NCBI RefSeq assembly: GCF_003788695.1
Contig: NZ_RARA01000007.1
Coordinates: 125-7,787 of the forward strand
Reading direction: 5' to 3'
DNA from: Candidatus Cardinium hertigii
GTDB taxonomy: Bacteria; Bacteroidota; Bacteroidia; Cytophagales_A; Amoebophilaceae
DNA: 7,663 nucleotides
Shown here: positions 1 through 7,174 of the stretch, piece after piece
Layout: each line of letters starts with the position of its first letter
How positions within the stretch are numbered: position 1 is the stretch's first letter
Notes under the pieces: generated by a model
Told to the model about the DNA's origin: nothing
Seen by the model: the letters and a program-made list of their open reading frames with translations, nothing else
Database searches by the model: none
Translations under genes and position numbers: made by a program

Positions 1-278
1 ACGATTGAATCAGCTACCATCTTAGAGCGCGTAGCACCTGTATGCCCTGGTTGGCCACCTGGCTTACGCCCACTCTTATGACTAGGACGTTTCTTGGATT
101 TGTACAATTCTTTTGAACTGGGTATAGAGGAATTCTTAGCATTTAAACCAAGTTTTTCTTTTAGGTGGGCATTCTCTAAACGCAACGCCTTGTTTTCAGA
201 TTCTAATAACGCAATCTTAGCCTCTAAGATCTGAACCTGACTTAGTAAATAGGGAATAATTTCTATGTTTAATTCCAT
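1..278 (-). CDS. IS66-family transposase, N-terminal part (runs off the left edge)
   Basis: The frame opens with ATG at 276-278 and stays open to the window edge, giving 92 codons of the N-terminus. Residues 1-45 form a heptad-like, Leu/Glu/Lys-rich helix (LLSQVQILEAKIALLESENK), the leucine-zipper region usual at the start of IS66 TnpC proteins. It is followed by NAKNSSIPSSKE and a basic stretch ending GRKPGGQPGHTG, the two most recognisable N-terminal signatures of the IS66 transposase family. The zinc-finger and catalytic DDE parts would lie beyond the left edge and are not visible. Only about 109 bases separate the start codon from the probable element end, so there is no room for tnpA/tnpB. 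This fits the single-gene (ISBst12-like) branch of IS66. Whether the transposase is intact cannot be judged. The family call is firm; the subgroup is inferred. Confidence 0.9.
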   Translation of the reverse strand, partial: MELNIEIIPYLLSQVQILEAKIALLESENKALRLENAHLKEKLGLNAKNSSIPSSKELYKSKKRPSHKSGRKPGGQPGHTGATRSKMVADSI

Positions 279-445
279 CTAAGGGAAAGGTTTATGGGAA
301 AAATCTAAACTAACTTAGTATTAATAATTATATTTTACAATAGAGCTAGTAAACGATTTAAGCCACTCCGCTGAACGGATACGTTAGTTTTTCTTAATCA
401 GAAATCGCACAGAGAACCAAATACATAGCAAATTGCCTATTGCTG
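279..445. other. Junction between the IS66-like element and the end of the 632-aa lipoprotein gene
   Basis: Positions 279-387 are the noncoding IS leader and 388-445 are the bases downstream of the lipoprotein stop. A weak hairpin (AGCAA 428-432 with TTGCT 441-445) abuts the stop codon but is not followed by a T-run in the transcript direction, so I do not call a terminator. The operon transcript may run into the IS in the same direction as its transposase. Confidence 0.4.
361..387 (-). repeat. Candidate terminal inverted repeat of the IS66-like element
   Basis: This block is more GC-rich than the surrounding AT-rich DNA. On the plus strand it contains CCAC, five bases, then TGAACGGA, ending in TACGTTAG. 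It sits where the outer end of the IS should be, upstream of the transposase start. A block with the same CCAC-N5-TGAACGGA layout and orientation occurs at 7272-7288. The matching repeat at the far end of the IS is not in the window. Confidence 0.45.
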
Positions 446-2344
446 TTAGCCAACACAACATGTACAAATAGTTCCAGTGCTCTCCTTAAAATCAAATTTA
501 GCAGCATAACTAGCACACTCAGCGTTTTGTTCTGCAAATTTACTTATAGCTATAGCAAGACTTTTGCTAGCTTTTATTACTTTTAAAGAATCAATATCAT
601 TATCATTAGGAACAATCTTTTGCTTTAGTTGATTTAAACCATATGTAATCTTATTAAAAAGTTCTTTAATATTACCACTTATTTCCATCACTTTCTGTAA
701 GTTTTTACAGTTAGAAAAAAGGTTTTTTTGTCGATCAATGTAACATATTGACTGTTCCAATTCCTCGTATTCTTTATTAAAAGATTTTTCTTCTTTTTCT
801 ATATTCGATAGCATATTATTTAACATTTCATAATCATTGTTATGCAACTTAAAAACAGTATTACTAATTTCTGCGATAATAGTATAGATACTGTTAGTCA
901 TACTCTTAAGATGCCGTATTGTCTTACTAAAATTGTGTAGTAAAATTGTAAAAGCATCGAACCTAGGTCTAGGGTCTTTCGCCGTAAATTCATCATATTG
1001 CGCTTTAGCGGTGCTAGAATTTTTATTAGCAATACTAAGATACTGTTCAATGTTATTCATATGCTGTAATGTATCATAGTGTACTTTAAAACAGGTAAGT
1101 TTTTCATAAGCTTGCCTCTCCTTTTTACTAGCTTCTTTGATTTTTTCGTCTGCCGCTTGACTTTCTTCATAAAATTTATTGAATAAAATTAATAAATTAT
1201 CACTATTACATTCTTCATTAGTATTCATGTATTTCTCCCAGTTATTGTTTAGTTTTTTAGCAAATATATAAGCAAATGTTAAGTGTCTATAATACGCTTC
1301 TCGGTAAAGATTTATTATGGCTCCTATCTCTTTTATTAAGGAATCAAGATATTTTAAATTAGCGTTATAAAGATTGCGTTTATCCTGATTAACATCTTCT
1401 GTACTTGTACTGAAATTTTTTACTTGCATGTTTAGTTCATTAAGGTATTCCTGAAGCCCCTTTATAGTATCCACATAATTTAATAATACGTCAGCAACAT
1501 ATATAATCTTAAAACTCATATTTTTGGGCATGAGGGTTAAAATATTATATTCTTTACATTCTTCTTTAGGGTTACAAATTTTTTTTATATCCTGTTGAAT
1601 ATTATCAACTTTCAATTGATTTAATATTTTATCAGTTATTTTCCGAGTCTTTTTTAGACGAAGATCAATCTTTTCCCAATTATCATTTGGGGACAATAGA
1701 CTAGATGCAGTAGATTCAGCACCACTAGAATCATACTCATTAATACTTTTTATCAGATGCTGTATTAACTCTATGACGTATTCTATAGAGACCTTATATT
1801 CTTCAATTTGCCGATCAAGTTGATCGAAATTAGCAAGATGCTTCTCCCCATTTATAATAGAATTATCGTCAAGATCTGTATTTATGGCCATCATTAATGC
1901 ATTATTAGCTTTATCAAGTCTATCTTTTGCTTTGTTTTTAATGTTTTCAGCTAACATATGTGAATACATCATAGATGTGAGCAAAAGCTTAGACATATTA
2001 TTATTTACCAAATATTTAGTATTAATAGCATTAAAATCATCCCAACCCTCAAAATTATTCCAATCATTTATTTCTAAATTTTTATTATCGGCAAACTTTT
2101 TTATGTCGTTTTTGATTACATCTATTTCAGAAGATGTATTTTCAATAGTTATTGTTAATACTCTAAATTTTTCTTTAGTAATTTCCAATTCTGTTTGAAA
2201 TTTATTTACTCTTGATCTCTCCATAGGATTTAAGTTAGAAAGATCAATATTAGTATCCTGCATACTTAGTTTTTGTGTTTGACAAGACAAACATAGCCAT
2301 AATGTAAATACGACTACTAACACTTGATTTAAATTATAGTACAT
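446..2344 (-). CDS. Large helical lipoprotein, paralogue of the adjacent 645-aa lipoprotein
   Basis: This 632-residue protein has no recognised domain. Residues 5-20 are hydrophobic and end in LWLCLSC, a plausible lipobox with Cys21 as the lipidated residue, so it should be a membrane-anchored lipoprotein. The n-region (MYYNLNQ) lacks Lys or Arg, which is unusual. No in-frame upstream ATG exists before a stop, so this start is the only good one. The mature part is almost entirely predicted helix, rich in Asn, Lys, Glu and Leu, with coiled-coil-like stretches around residues 170-203 and 505-545. It aligns with the 645-aa neighbour after Cys21 (KLxMxD), at residues about 137-198 and over the last 150 residues. 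The C-terminus is cysteine-rich (Cys610, then ICTCCVG at the end). It is the last gene of the cluster, 65 bases after its paralogue and about 59 bases before the IS66 end. Role unknown; a cell-envelope structural or host-facing protein is a guess. Confidence 0.85.
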   Translation of the reverse strand: MYYNLNQVLVVVFTLWLCLSCQTQKLSMQDTNIDLSNLNPMERSRVNKFQTELEITKEKFRVLTITIENTSSEIDVIKNDIKKFADNKNLEINDWNNFEGWDDFNAINTKYLVNNNMSKLLLTSMMYSHMLAENIKNKAKDRLDKANNALMMAINTDLDDNSIINGEKHLANFDQLDRQIEEYKVSIEYVIELIQHLIKSINEYDSSGAESTASSLLSPNDNWEKIDLRLKKTRKITDKILNQLKVDNIQQDIKKICNPKEECKEYNILTLMPKNMSFKIIYVADVLLNYVDTIKGLQEYLNELNMQVKNFSTSTEDVNQDKRNLYNANLKYLDSLIKEIGAIINLYREAYYRHLTFAYIFAKKLNNNWEKYMNTNEECNSDNLLILFNKFYEESQAADEKIKEASKKERQAYEKLTCFKVHYDTLQHMNNIEQYLSIANKNSSTAKAQYDEFTAKDPRPRFDAFTILLHNFSKTIRHLKSMTNSIYTIIAEISNTVFKLHNNDYEMLNNMLSNIEKEEKSFNKEYEELEQSICYIDRQKNLFSNCKNLQKVMEISGNIKELFNKITYGLNQLKQKIVPNDNDIDSLKVIKASKSLAIAISKFAEQNAECASYAAKFDFKESTGTICTCCVG

Positions 2345-2409
2345 AGCTTCTAAGTATTTATTTATGTATAATATGGTAAAAAATTATGAATCATATATTG
2401 TGTGTTCAC

Positions 2410-4347
2410 TCAATTCATGGATCTACAAATTTGATTAACACATGCTTCACAAGCATTACCAAATTCCTCAATAATTTGAGTAAAATTGCCTAAACATATA
2501 ATAATTTGTACTAGCTTCTCACTATTGTTAAGCAAGTCTTCCTCACACATAAATGGAAAGATTTCATCTTCCACAATTTTCTTTAGTTTTTGTATATGCG
2601 ATGCAAGTAATTGATAGTTAATAAGTAATTCACGGGTTTGTGTAATTGAATAATTACATTGCTTTGGAAGCAAATTAATTGCTGTATTTAGATTACAAAG
2701 GAAATTTTCATGACGTGAAATTAGACACTTTAGACTCTCTTGATGTTGATTAAGGTTAGCGCTAGTGACACTATTGCTAATTATATTACTAATACTGGTA
2801 TTAACTTCAGACACAATTCCTAAGCTTGTATTAAAAATACTTTTGTATGTTTTAGTCATTTCATATAGCTTAAGAGTAAGCCTAGCCAAACTTTCATTTT
2901 CCTGATTTTCATCATTAACTTTTTCATAAGTCTTTTTAGCATACGTAACATATTGCTGTACCTTCTCATATTGATTATTAAGTATTTTATATACAGTATT
3001 AACTATATTTTTAGCATCCAATATGGAGTATTCCATTTGCATACCGGCGTGCATACTTATGTTTACTTCTTCTTTTTGTATAGCATTTACAAAAGCATTT
3101 GAAATTCTATTTTTACTCTTCAGTAAGTTGTCACGCGCAGAGCAGAGTTTTTCAACTTTCTTGGTATCAGTAAATTGCTTCGATGCCAATGCATAATTTA
3201 TCAGATCTGTCAAACTTGTATGACAGCTATTATGAACTTGCATATAAGCCTCTGCGACATCAAGTGTGTTTTTCACTAAAGGTGTAAAAGATTCAATAAC
3301 ACTATTTATGTAATAATCATCATTATCAGTACTTACACTACCTTGCGTAGGATTAATGTTAGTTATAATACTAATATGATTTTGAATACCAGCCTTCATA
3401 AGTAAAGCAGCTGTAAAAAATTCCTTAGCTTTATTTAAGCAACTTTCTGCTATCATTAAATCAGCAGAACCAAAAGAAGGAGAAGTAGACAATACATTGA
3501 ATATGGAATGTAGTTGGCGTTCATCCTTAAAATTTCGTACCATATCGTTAAGTGCTTGAAGTGTTTGAGTAATTTGAGCAGAATGAGAAATATTAACATC
3601 ACCCTGGACATTAAGGTAATCTTGGTACTCCTTATGGAAATCTTGGCACATATTTTCCAGATTCTGTAATATTTGCTTATAAGTTACTTCTTTATGGGCA
3701 GATAAGCCTTCGAAAATGTCCTCAGTGAAAGCCTCTTTAGGATTAATAGCATATGCTATTAATCTCTCTATAGTAATTTGTATTTGCTCAATACTGGCCA
3801 GTATATCTTTGATTTCTTGTATTTGTTTTTGTATTTGTAATATAGCTATTTTAGATTTTCCAATATATTTTTCGCGGTCATCTGTGCTGTTCGCATTCAT
3901 CTCATAATCGCTTACAAAATCAGCCATAGTTTCATTAGCCCGATTCAGCAGTACTGTTAGATTAGAATTTACTTTATCATTGTACATAATAATATAAGCC
4001 TTAAGATAAGCACTTACTTGAGAAATTCTTATTCTCTTGAATATATCAGCTATTTGATCGACTTCGACTTGTGCACAATACTTATCAAACATTTTATTAT
4101 AAGAATCACTTTTTTGTTTATACCCATTAAGCTCGACCGTGATTTCACGGAGGCGTTGTTCATAACAAATCAATTGATTATTAATAATTTCTGTTTCTTT
4201 TAATAAGATACTTGGCTTATCTTTATAATACTGACTACATTCATTCTCCTTATTACTATCATTCATACCCAATTTGTGTAATTGACAAGATGAACATAAT
4301 CCCAATAAGAACGCCCTAATATAAATTTTATATAGATTATTAATCAT
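2410..4347 (-). CDS. Large helical lipoprotein, paralogue of the downstream 632-aa lipoprotein
   Basis: This 645-residue protein has no recognised domain. The N-terminus has a basic n-region (Lys7, Arg11), a hydrophobic core and FLLGLCSSC, giving a lipobox with Cys21 at exactly the same residue number as in the 632-aa neighbour. After the cysteine comes QLHKLGMND, matching the neighbour's QTQKLSMQD. The remainder is helical and Asn/Lys/Glu-rich, with a strong coiled-coil-like run of Ile/Gln heptads at about residues 165-200. The block LLNRANETM...YIGK...QIQKQIQEIK lines up with DRLDKANNAL...HLAN...QLDRQIEEYK in the neighbour. It ends in a cysteine-containing tail (GNACEACVNQICRSMN). The ATG overlaps the TGA of a tiny upstream frame (ATGA), and the ankyrin gene ends 88 bases upstream. 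Likely envelope-anchored and co-transcribed with its neighbours. Function is unknown; the gene itself is secure from its length and codon pattern. Confidence 0.87.
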   Translation of the reverse strand: MINNLYKIYIRAFLLGLCSSCQLHKLGMNDSNKENECSQYYKDKPSILLKETEIINNQLICYEQRLREITVELNGYKQKSDSYNKMFDKYCAQVEVDQIADIFKRIRISQVSAYLKAYIIMYNDKVNSNLTVLLNRANETMADFVSDYEMNANSTDDREKYIGKSKIAILQIQKQIQEIKDILASIEQIQITIERLIAYAINPKEAFTEDIFEGLSAHKEVTYKQILQNLENMCQDFHKEYQDYLNVQGDVNISHSAQITQTLQALNDMVRNFKDERQLHSIFNVLSTSPSFGSADLMIAESCLNKAKEFFTAALLMKAGIQNHISIITNINPTQGSVSTDNDDYYINSVIESFTPLVKNTLDVAEAYMQVHNSCHTSLTDLINYALASKQFTDTKKVEKLCSARDNLLKSKNRISNAFVNAIQKEEVNISMHAGMQMEYSILDAKNIVNTVYKILNNQYEKVQQYVTYAKKTYEKVNDENQENESLARLTLKLYEMTKTYKSIFNTSLGIVSEVNTSISNIISNSVTSANLNQHQESLKCLISRHENFLCNLNTAINLLPKQCNYSITQTRELLINYQLLASHIQKLKKIVEDEIFPFMCEEDLLNNSEKLVQIIICLGNFTQIIEEFGNACEACVNQICRSMN

Positions 4348-4448
4348 AATTGTATATTTTTACTGCTAGAACCATCTTGATACCCTTGCATACCTAACTT
4401 ATGCTCCATGTTACTACATCCAGCTAATTTCAATATTATAAGCTCCAA
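4344..4448 (-). pseudogene. Tiny lipoprotein-like frame or stub of a lost paralogue
   Basis: On the minus strand a frame open from 4451 and closed by TGA at 4344-4346 reads LELIILKLAGCSNMEHKLGM, then QGYQDGSSSKNIQL. It has a short hydrophobic run, a good lipobox (LAGC, cysteine codon at 4416-4418) and HKLGM, which is identical to residues 24-28 of the 645-aa lipoprotein encoded just downstream. There is no ATG before the cysteine; TTG at 4446-4448 or 4431-4433 would have to serve. An ATG at 4407-4409 would give only 21 residues with no signal. The TGA overlaps the ATG of the 645-aa gene, an arrangement typical of translational coupling. The start of the frame overlaps the end of the ankyrin gene. 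It may be the 5' relic of a third paralogue removed by deletion, or a genuine 34-residue lipopeptide. A chance frame is unlikely given the lipobox plus motif match. Confidence 0.5.
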
Positions 4449-5800
4449 GAGCTATCATACATTTCATGCATTTTCGATAAAACCTCTAGACATGATGCAT
4501 GACCCTTTCTTATTGCCATATCTAATGTTATCTCTACTGCTTTTTTTCCCTTTGAATTCTCATAATTTAAATATGCCATCTTATTTTCTGGGCTCAAACC
4601 ACTAGTTAAAGCTAAAATAGCAACCTCATTGTCACATCGAGCTGCTTCATGCAAAGGGGTATTACCAAAATCATTTTTTATAAATCTATTTGCACCTGCT
4701 CCTCCACCTCCCTGATCTTTAGGCTGCGCATCCATACATAAAAACACAATAATTCTTTCAGTTAAGGCGTTATTTTTCAGCCGAACTGCTTGATGTAAAA
4801 GCGTATCACCATCTGAATCAACTATATCTACTAAATTAACCTTTGGATTTAGCATGTTATGCTGCCTTATCCTCACCTCCCCCATAAAACTATTAAATAT
4901 TTTTTCCAGAGCAGTTGCCAAATGCGTATAAGCAGAATCTCCAGCATTCTCTATTAACATATGTAATGGCGGCCTTCCTTCTTCATTAGGTATATCTATC
5001 TTAGCCTCTTTTTCAAGTAAAGCTTTAATACATTCTAGATACGTCTCTTCATCATCACTGATCAGGGTTACATCATCATGTTTAGAAGTAGATGTAAAAG
5101 ACAACAAGTGATGTAAAGAAGTATTTTTACCTACACGATCCTGTATATTTGGATCTGCTCTGTAGTCTAATAGACACTCTATATGGTCTTTATCCAGTTT
5201 AGTTATATATTTTCTAGGCATCTCATCCCTTTCGCCCTTTAGGCCATTTTCAGTTTTATATACCAACTCACGAATAGAAAGTGCGTCACAACCACAAGCA
5301 TAATGCAATGCAGTAAAACCCTCCTCATTAAATTCATTAGGATTCAAACCTCCCTTCAATAATAATCGGAGTATTTTAACATTAAGTTTCTTCATTGCCA
5401 CTATATGCAGTAAGCCATGTATATTTCTCTCGTTTATTGGTTTAGAGTTATGATAATAAATAATACGTTTTAATATTCCTTTTTCATCCAAATTTTCTAC
5501 ATATTCAACATTATCAATCTCAATTTGAGTAATTAGTTCTTGCAAATGCTGCACCTCTTTGTATTTTGAATTATAATAGTTGCAATATTGTCCCTGACAT
5601 ATCTTACAACTTGTGCTATCTATATCATTTAAATCTCCAGACGTACTATTATTAGACCTATTAGAAGTATTCATCTTTGAAATAGAACCAACTTTGCTAC
5701 AACTCATCAATAAGCTATTGTAAAATAATAACTGATATAGTATGCTATTCTTTTTTAATATCTTTAGAAGATAAATTAAGGAAAAGAAATTTTTAAACAT
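4436..5800 (-). CDS. Ankyrin-repeat lipoprotein
   Basis: The frame is open from 5893 (485 residues), but the first 31 codons overlap the end of the upstream gene or are poorly signal-like. ATG at 5800, or else 5830, gives a hydrophobic leader ending in NSLLMSC (Cys65 in the long numbering), a probable lipobox. From 5800 the leader is 34 residues, longer than usual. After a Ser/Asn-rich linker and a small cysteine cluster (CKICQGQYC, 96-104), about seven ankyrin repeats follow. They show at 159-186, 191-249 (with an insertion), 255-301 (with an insertion), 306-333, 361-389, 409-433 and a degenerate 448-472. Typical core motifs are TALHYAC, PLHMLIE, TLLHQAV and TPLHEAA. A Gly-rich loop (QGGGGAGAN, 394-402) separates two repeats. 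Ankyrin repeats bind proteins, so a lipid-anchored adaptor is likely, and host contact is possible in an intracellular bacterium. No enzymatic domain is seen. Confidence 0.88.
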   Translation of the reverse strand: MFKNFFSLIYLLKILKKNSILYQLLFYNSLLMSCSKVGSISKMNTSNRSNNSTSGDLNDIDSTSCKICQGQYCNYYNSKYKEVQHLQELITQIEIDNVEYVENLDEKGILKRIIYYHNSKPINERNIHGLLHIVAMKKLNVKILRLLLKGGLNPNEFNEEGFTALHYACGCDALSIRELVYKTENGLKGERDEMPRKYITKLDKDHIECLLDYRADPNIQDRVGKNTSLHHLLSFTSTSKHDDVTLISDDEETYLECIKALLEKEAKIDIPNEEGRPPLHMLIENAGDSAYTHLATALEKIFNSFMGEVRIRQHNMLNPKVNLVDIVDSDGDTLLHQAVRLKNNALTERIIVFLCMDAQPKDQGGGGAGANRFIKNDFGNTPLHEAARCDNEVAILALTSGLSPENKMAYLNYENSKGKKAVEITLDMAIRKGHASCLEVLSKMHEMYDSSWSL

Positions 5801-5840
5801 GATGGTGTAATATGAATATGAGTTAAACATATTCGGATCT

Positions 5841-6983
5841 CTATTCCTGAAGAATAAAAAATGATTCTCGTGCTCGCCTCGTTTTATCTGCACTAAAACG
5901 GGTTACTCTTATCATACGTTCATTACCCTGTTCTAGGTATTCTATAAATTTATTTCCACAATTTATAAAAATATCGGTTTCGGTTTTGAATAGTCTTTTC
6001 TCAGCCTCCTTGAAACGAGCACGAAAATCAGTAATCCCTTTTACTATATTATTTATCTCTGTAAACGAAGGCACTATATTGCTATACTTCTGATGAACCT
6101 GAAATGGCTGATTGTTTCTCAAATAGTAAATGTAAGAAGAATGAGAGCGTAATTCACCAATTTCTTTCTCTAAATCACTACGGTATTTGTTTAAAGATTT
6201 CTTAAAAAAAGATAACGACGCTTTAGCTGAACCATTTTCTTCGTTTAACGAATCATTAAATGCCTCTACGAGATTATTAAAAGCATCGGATAATACTTTA
6301 AGGTTCTTGAATATATCCTGAATCTTATCCATTTTGTCCACTGATTCACTCAGTAGATTATAGAAATCTTCTTCTGTATCTGTAGTATTTCTATTTGAAG
6401 ACAAATTACTCTGTATAAATTTCATTTTATTCAGAATTTCTTTTAGATGTCTACCATAATAGTGTATTTGCATTACAGCATCTGTAACTAAAACTTCTCC
6501 TATATTGCATATATGCATTGCATATTCGATAAATTTATTCTCTAAAGGCGTATTATCCGTAGTGATTGCACGGAGAGTTGATAAGGCATTATCATATTTT
6601 TCCTCTTCTTCGGAAAGAAACGTCATAATTTCCCTATGAAATTTTTTTTGGCTAGTAATAGTTTCTTTACTTGGTTTGCCTGAAGTAATCTTACTTTCTA
6701 CAAACTCAAAATATTCCTTAATCATACTCTTCTGAAGAAGCTTATCCTGATAAGCAAAATCGCTTATACATTCAATAATTTTATCATGAAATCTTAATTT
6801 TTTATTCGAAGAGGAGAAATGCGTAACATCATCATCATAATTTTTCTTCTTATAATTATAAGAAGAAGATGAACCAGGTTCTTGGTTATTCATTTTATTA
6901 TTAACTTCTGTGCTACATCCATAATATATACCACTGGAAGTAACCATCATAAGTAAGATTGGCTGAAATTTTATTCTTTTCAT
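5841..6983 (-). CDS. Helical lipoprotein-like protein, first gene of the cluster
   Basis: This 380-residue protein is not recognised as any known family. The N-terminus MKRIKFQPILLMMV is a typical signal-peptide start. Cys23 in GIYYGCS could be the lipidated residue, though Tyr at -3 makes this lipobox weaker than in the neighbours. A Ser/Asn/Lys-rich linker (about 24-62) follows, with KMNN in a place similar to SKMN of the ankyrin lipoprotein. Residues 65-375 are mostly helical with coiled-coil-like segments near 215-285 and 312-335, and a basic end (TRFSADKTRRARESF). ATG at 6981-6983 is the only start that preserves the signal peptide, and a TAnnTTTG box lies about 36 bases upstream. The stop is 40 bases before the preferred start of the ankyrin gene. 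As the promoter-proximal gene it probably sets transcription of the whole lipoprotein cluster. Role unknown; an envelope-anchored protein is the most that can be said. Confidence 0.82.
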   Translation of the reverse strand: MKRIKFQPILLMMVTSSGIYYGCSTEVNNKMNNQEPGSSSSYNYKKKNYDDDVTHFSSSNKKLRFHDKIIECISDFAYQDKLLQKSMIKEYFEFVESKITSGKPSKETITSQKKFHREIMTFLSEEEEKYDNALSTLRAITTDNTPLENKFIEYAMHICNIGEVLVTDAVMQIHYYGRHLKEILNKMKFIQSNLSSNRNTTDTEEDFYNLLSESVDKMDKIQDIFKNLKVLSDAFNNLVEAFNDSLNEENGSAKASLSFFKKSLNKYRSDLEKEIGELRSHSSYIYYLRNNQPFQVHQKYSNIVPSFTEINNIVKGITDFRARFKEAEKRLFKTETDIFINCGNKFIEYLEQGNERMIRVTRFSADKTRRARESFFILQE

Positions 6984-7018
6984 ATTTCTAATTTTTATAA
7001 ACTGTACAAATACACAAG

Positions 7019-7026
7019 CAAAAATA
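7019..7026 (-). promoter_or_regulatory. Candidate Bacteroidota -7 promoter box
   Basis: The minus strand reads TATTTTTG, a full match to the Bacteroidota TAnnTTTG -7 element, 36 bases upstream of the 380-aa lipoprotein gene. It would give a short leader of roughly 25-30 bases. No clear TTG -33 element is seen at the expected spacing. A second near match (TGTATTTG, 7007-7014) overlaps the same area. In such AT-rich DNA a chance match is quite possible. Confidence 0.35.
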
Positions 7027-7056
7027 TCTAATGCTAAACTTAAATAGAATTAATCT

Positions 7057-7068
7057 TAGTTTAAACTA
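7057..7068. promoter_or_regulatory. Perfect 12-bp palindrome upstream of the operon
   Basis: TAGTTTAAACTA is perfectly self-complementary and lies about 30 bases upstream of the candidate -7 box. It could be an operator for a dimeric regulator, but it is AT-rich and short, so chance is also reasonable. No regulator gene is in the window. Confidence 0.25.
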
Positions 7069-7141
7069 GCTGTAGATGCTATTAGTAAAGCAATTTTACT
7101 TCATTTAATTGATTTTTCCTAATATTTTGAACAAAAAGGTA

Positions 7142-7174
7142 TTCCATCCTTCGTCTACCAGGGCAAGGGTGGAA
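7142..7174. repeat. Imperfect hairpin (10-bp arms, one mismatch)
   Basis: Arms TTCCATCCTT (7142-7151) and AAGGGTGGAA (7165-7174) pair at 9 of 10 positions, with a G-T wobble if transcribed rightward. The loop is 13 bases. No T-run follows on the plus strand. On the minus strand a short T-rich stretch (CCTTTTTG) follows at 7133-7140, so a leftward-acting terminator for a lost gene is possible. It may equally belong to the end of a mobile element. Confidence 0.35.

Larger units (their letters stand above)
1..387 (-). mobile_element. IS66-like insertion sequence, upstream end (partial)
   Basis: The transposase N-terminus plus its noncoding leader make up the upstream end of an IS66-type element in minus orientation. 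The outer limit is placed at about 387. Read inward on the minus strand, the sequence there begins CTAACGTATCCGTTCAGCGG, which resembles IS66-family terminal repeats as I remember them (a GTAAgcg-like tip followed by a CCGTTCA-type block). The other end and any 8-bp target duplication lie outside the window, so the boundary is inferred from resemblance, not shown by paired ends. The leader at 279-348 is AT-rich with no coding frame of note. Confidence 0.6.

Noticed and set aside
303..330. Similarity between the AT-rich leader at 303-330 and 7034-7055 (both begin CTAAACT)
   Set aside because: The match is short, needs gaps and lies in low-complexity AT-rich DNA, so chance is the simplest explanation.
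428..445. Small hairpin directly after the stop of the 632-aa gene as a terminator
   Set aside because: The stem is only 5 bp and no T-run follows in the direction of transcription.
1884..2198. Plus-strand frame of 104 codons
   Set aside because: It lies wholly inside the 632-aa lipoprotein on the other strand. Its Leu/Ile/Phe/Ser-rich composition is what antisense of a Lys/Asn/Glu-rich helical gene gives, and no family resemblance is seen.
3716..4203. Two plus-strand frames (3716-3907 and 4018-4203) with hydrophobic translations
   Set aside because: Both are antisense to the well-supported 645-aa lipoprotein and look like membrane proteins only because the sense strand encodes polar helices.
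4441..4453. AGCTC-caa-GAGCT inverted repeat at the end of the ankyrin gene as a terminator
   Set aside because: A 5-bp stem inside the coding region without a T-run is too weak to call and is expected by chance.
4408..4605. Plus-strand frame of 65 codons
   Set aside because: It is antisense to the end of the ankyrin gene, where the sense frame has clear repeat motifs. No independent support.
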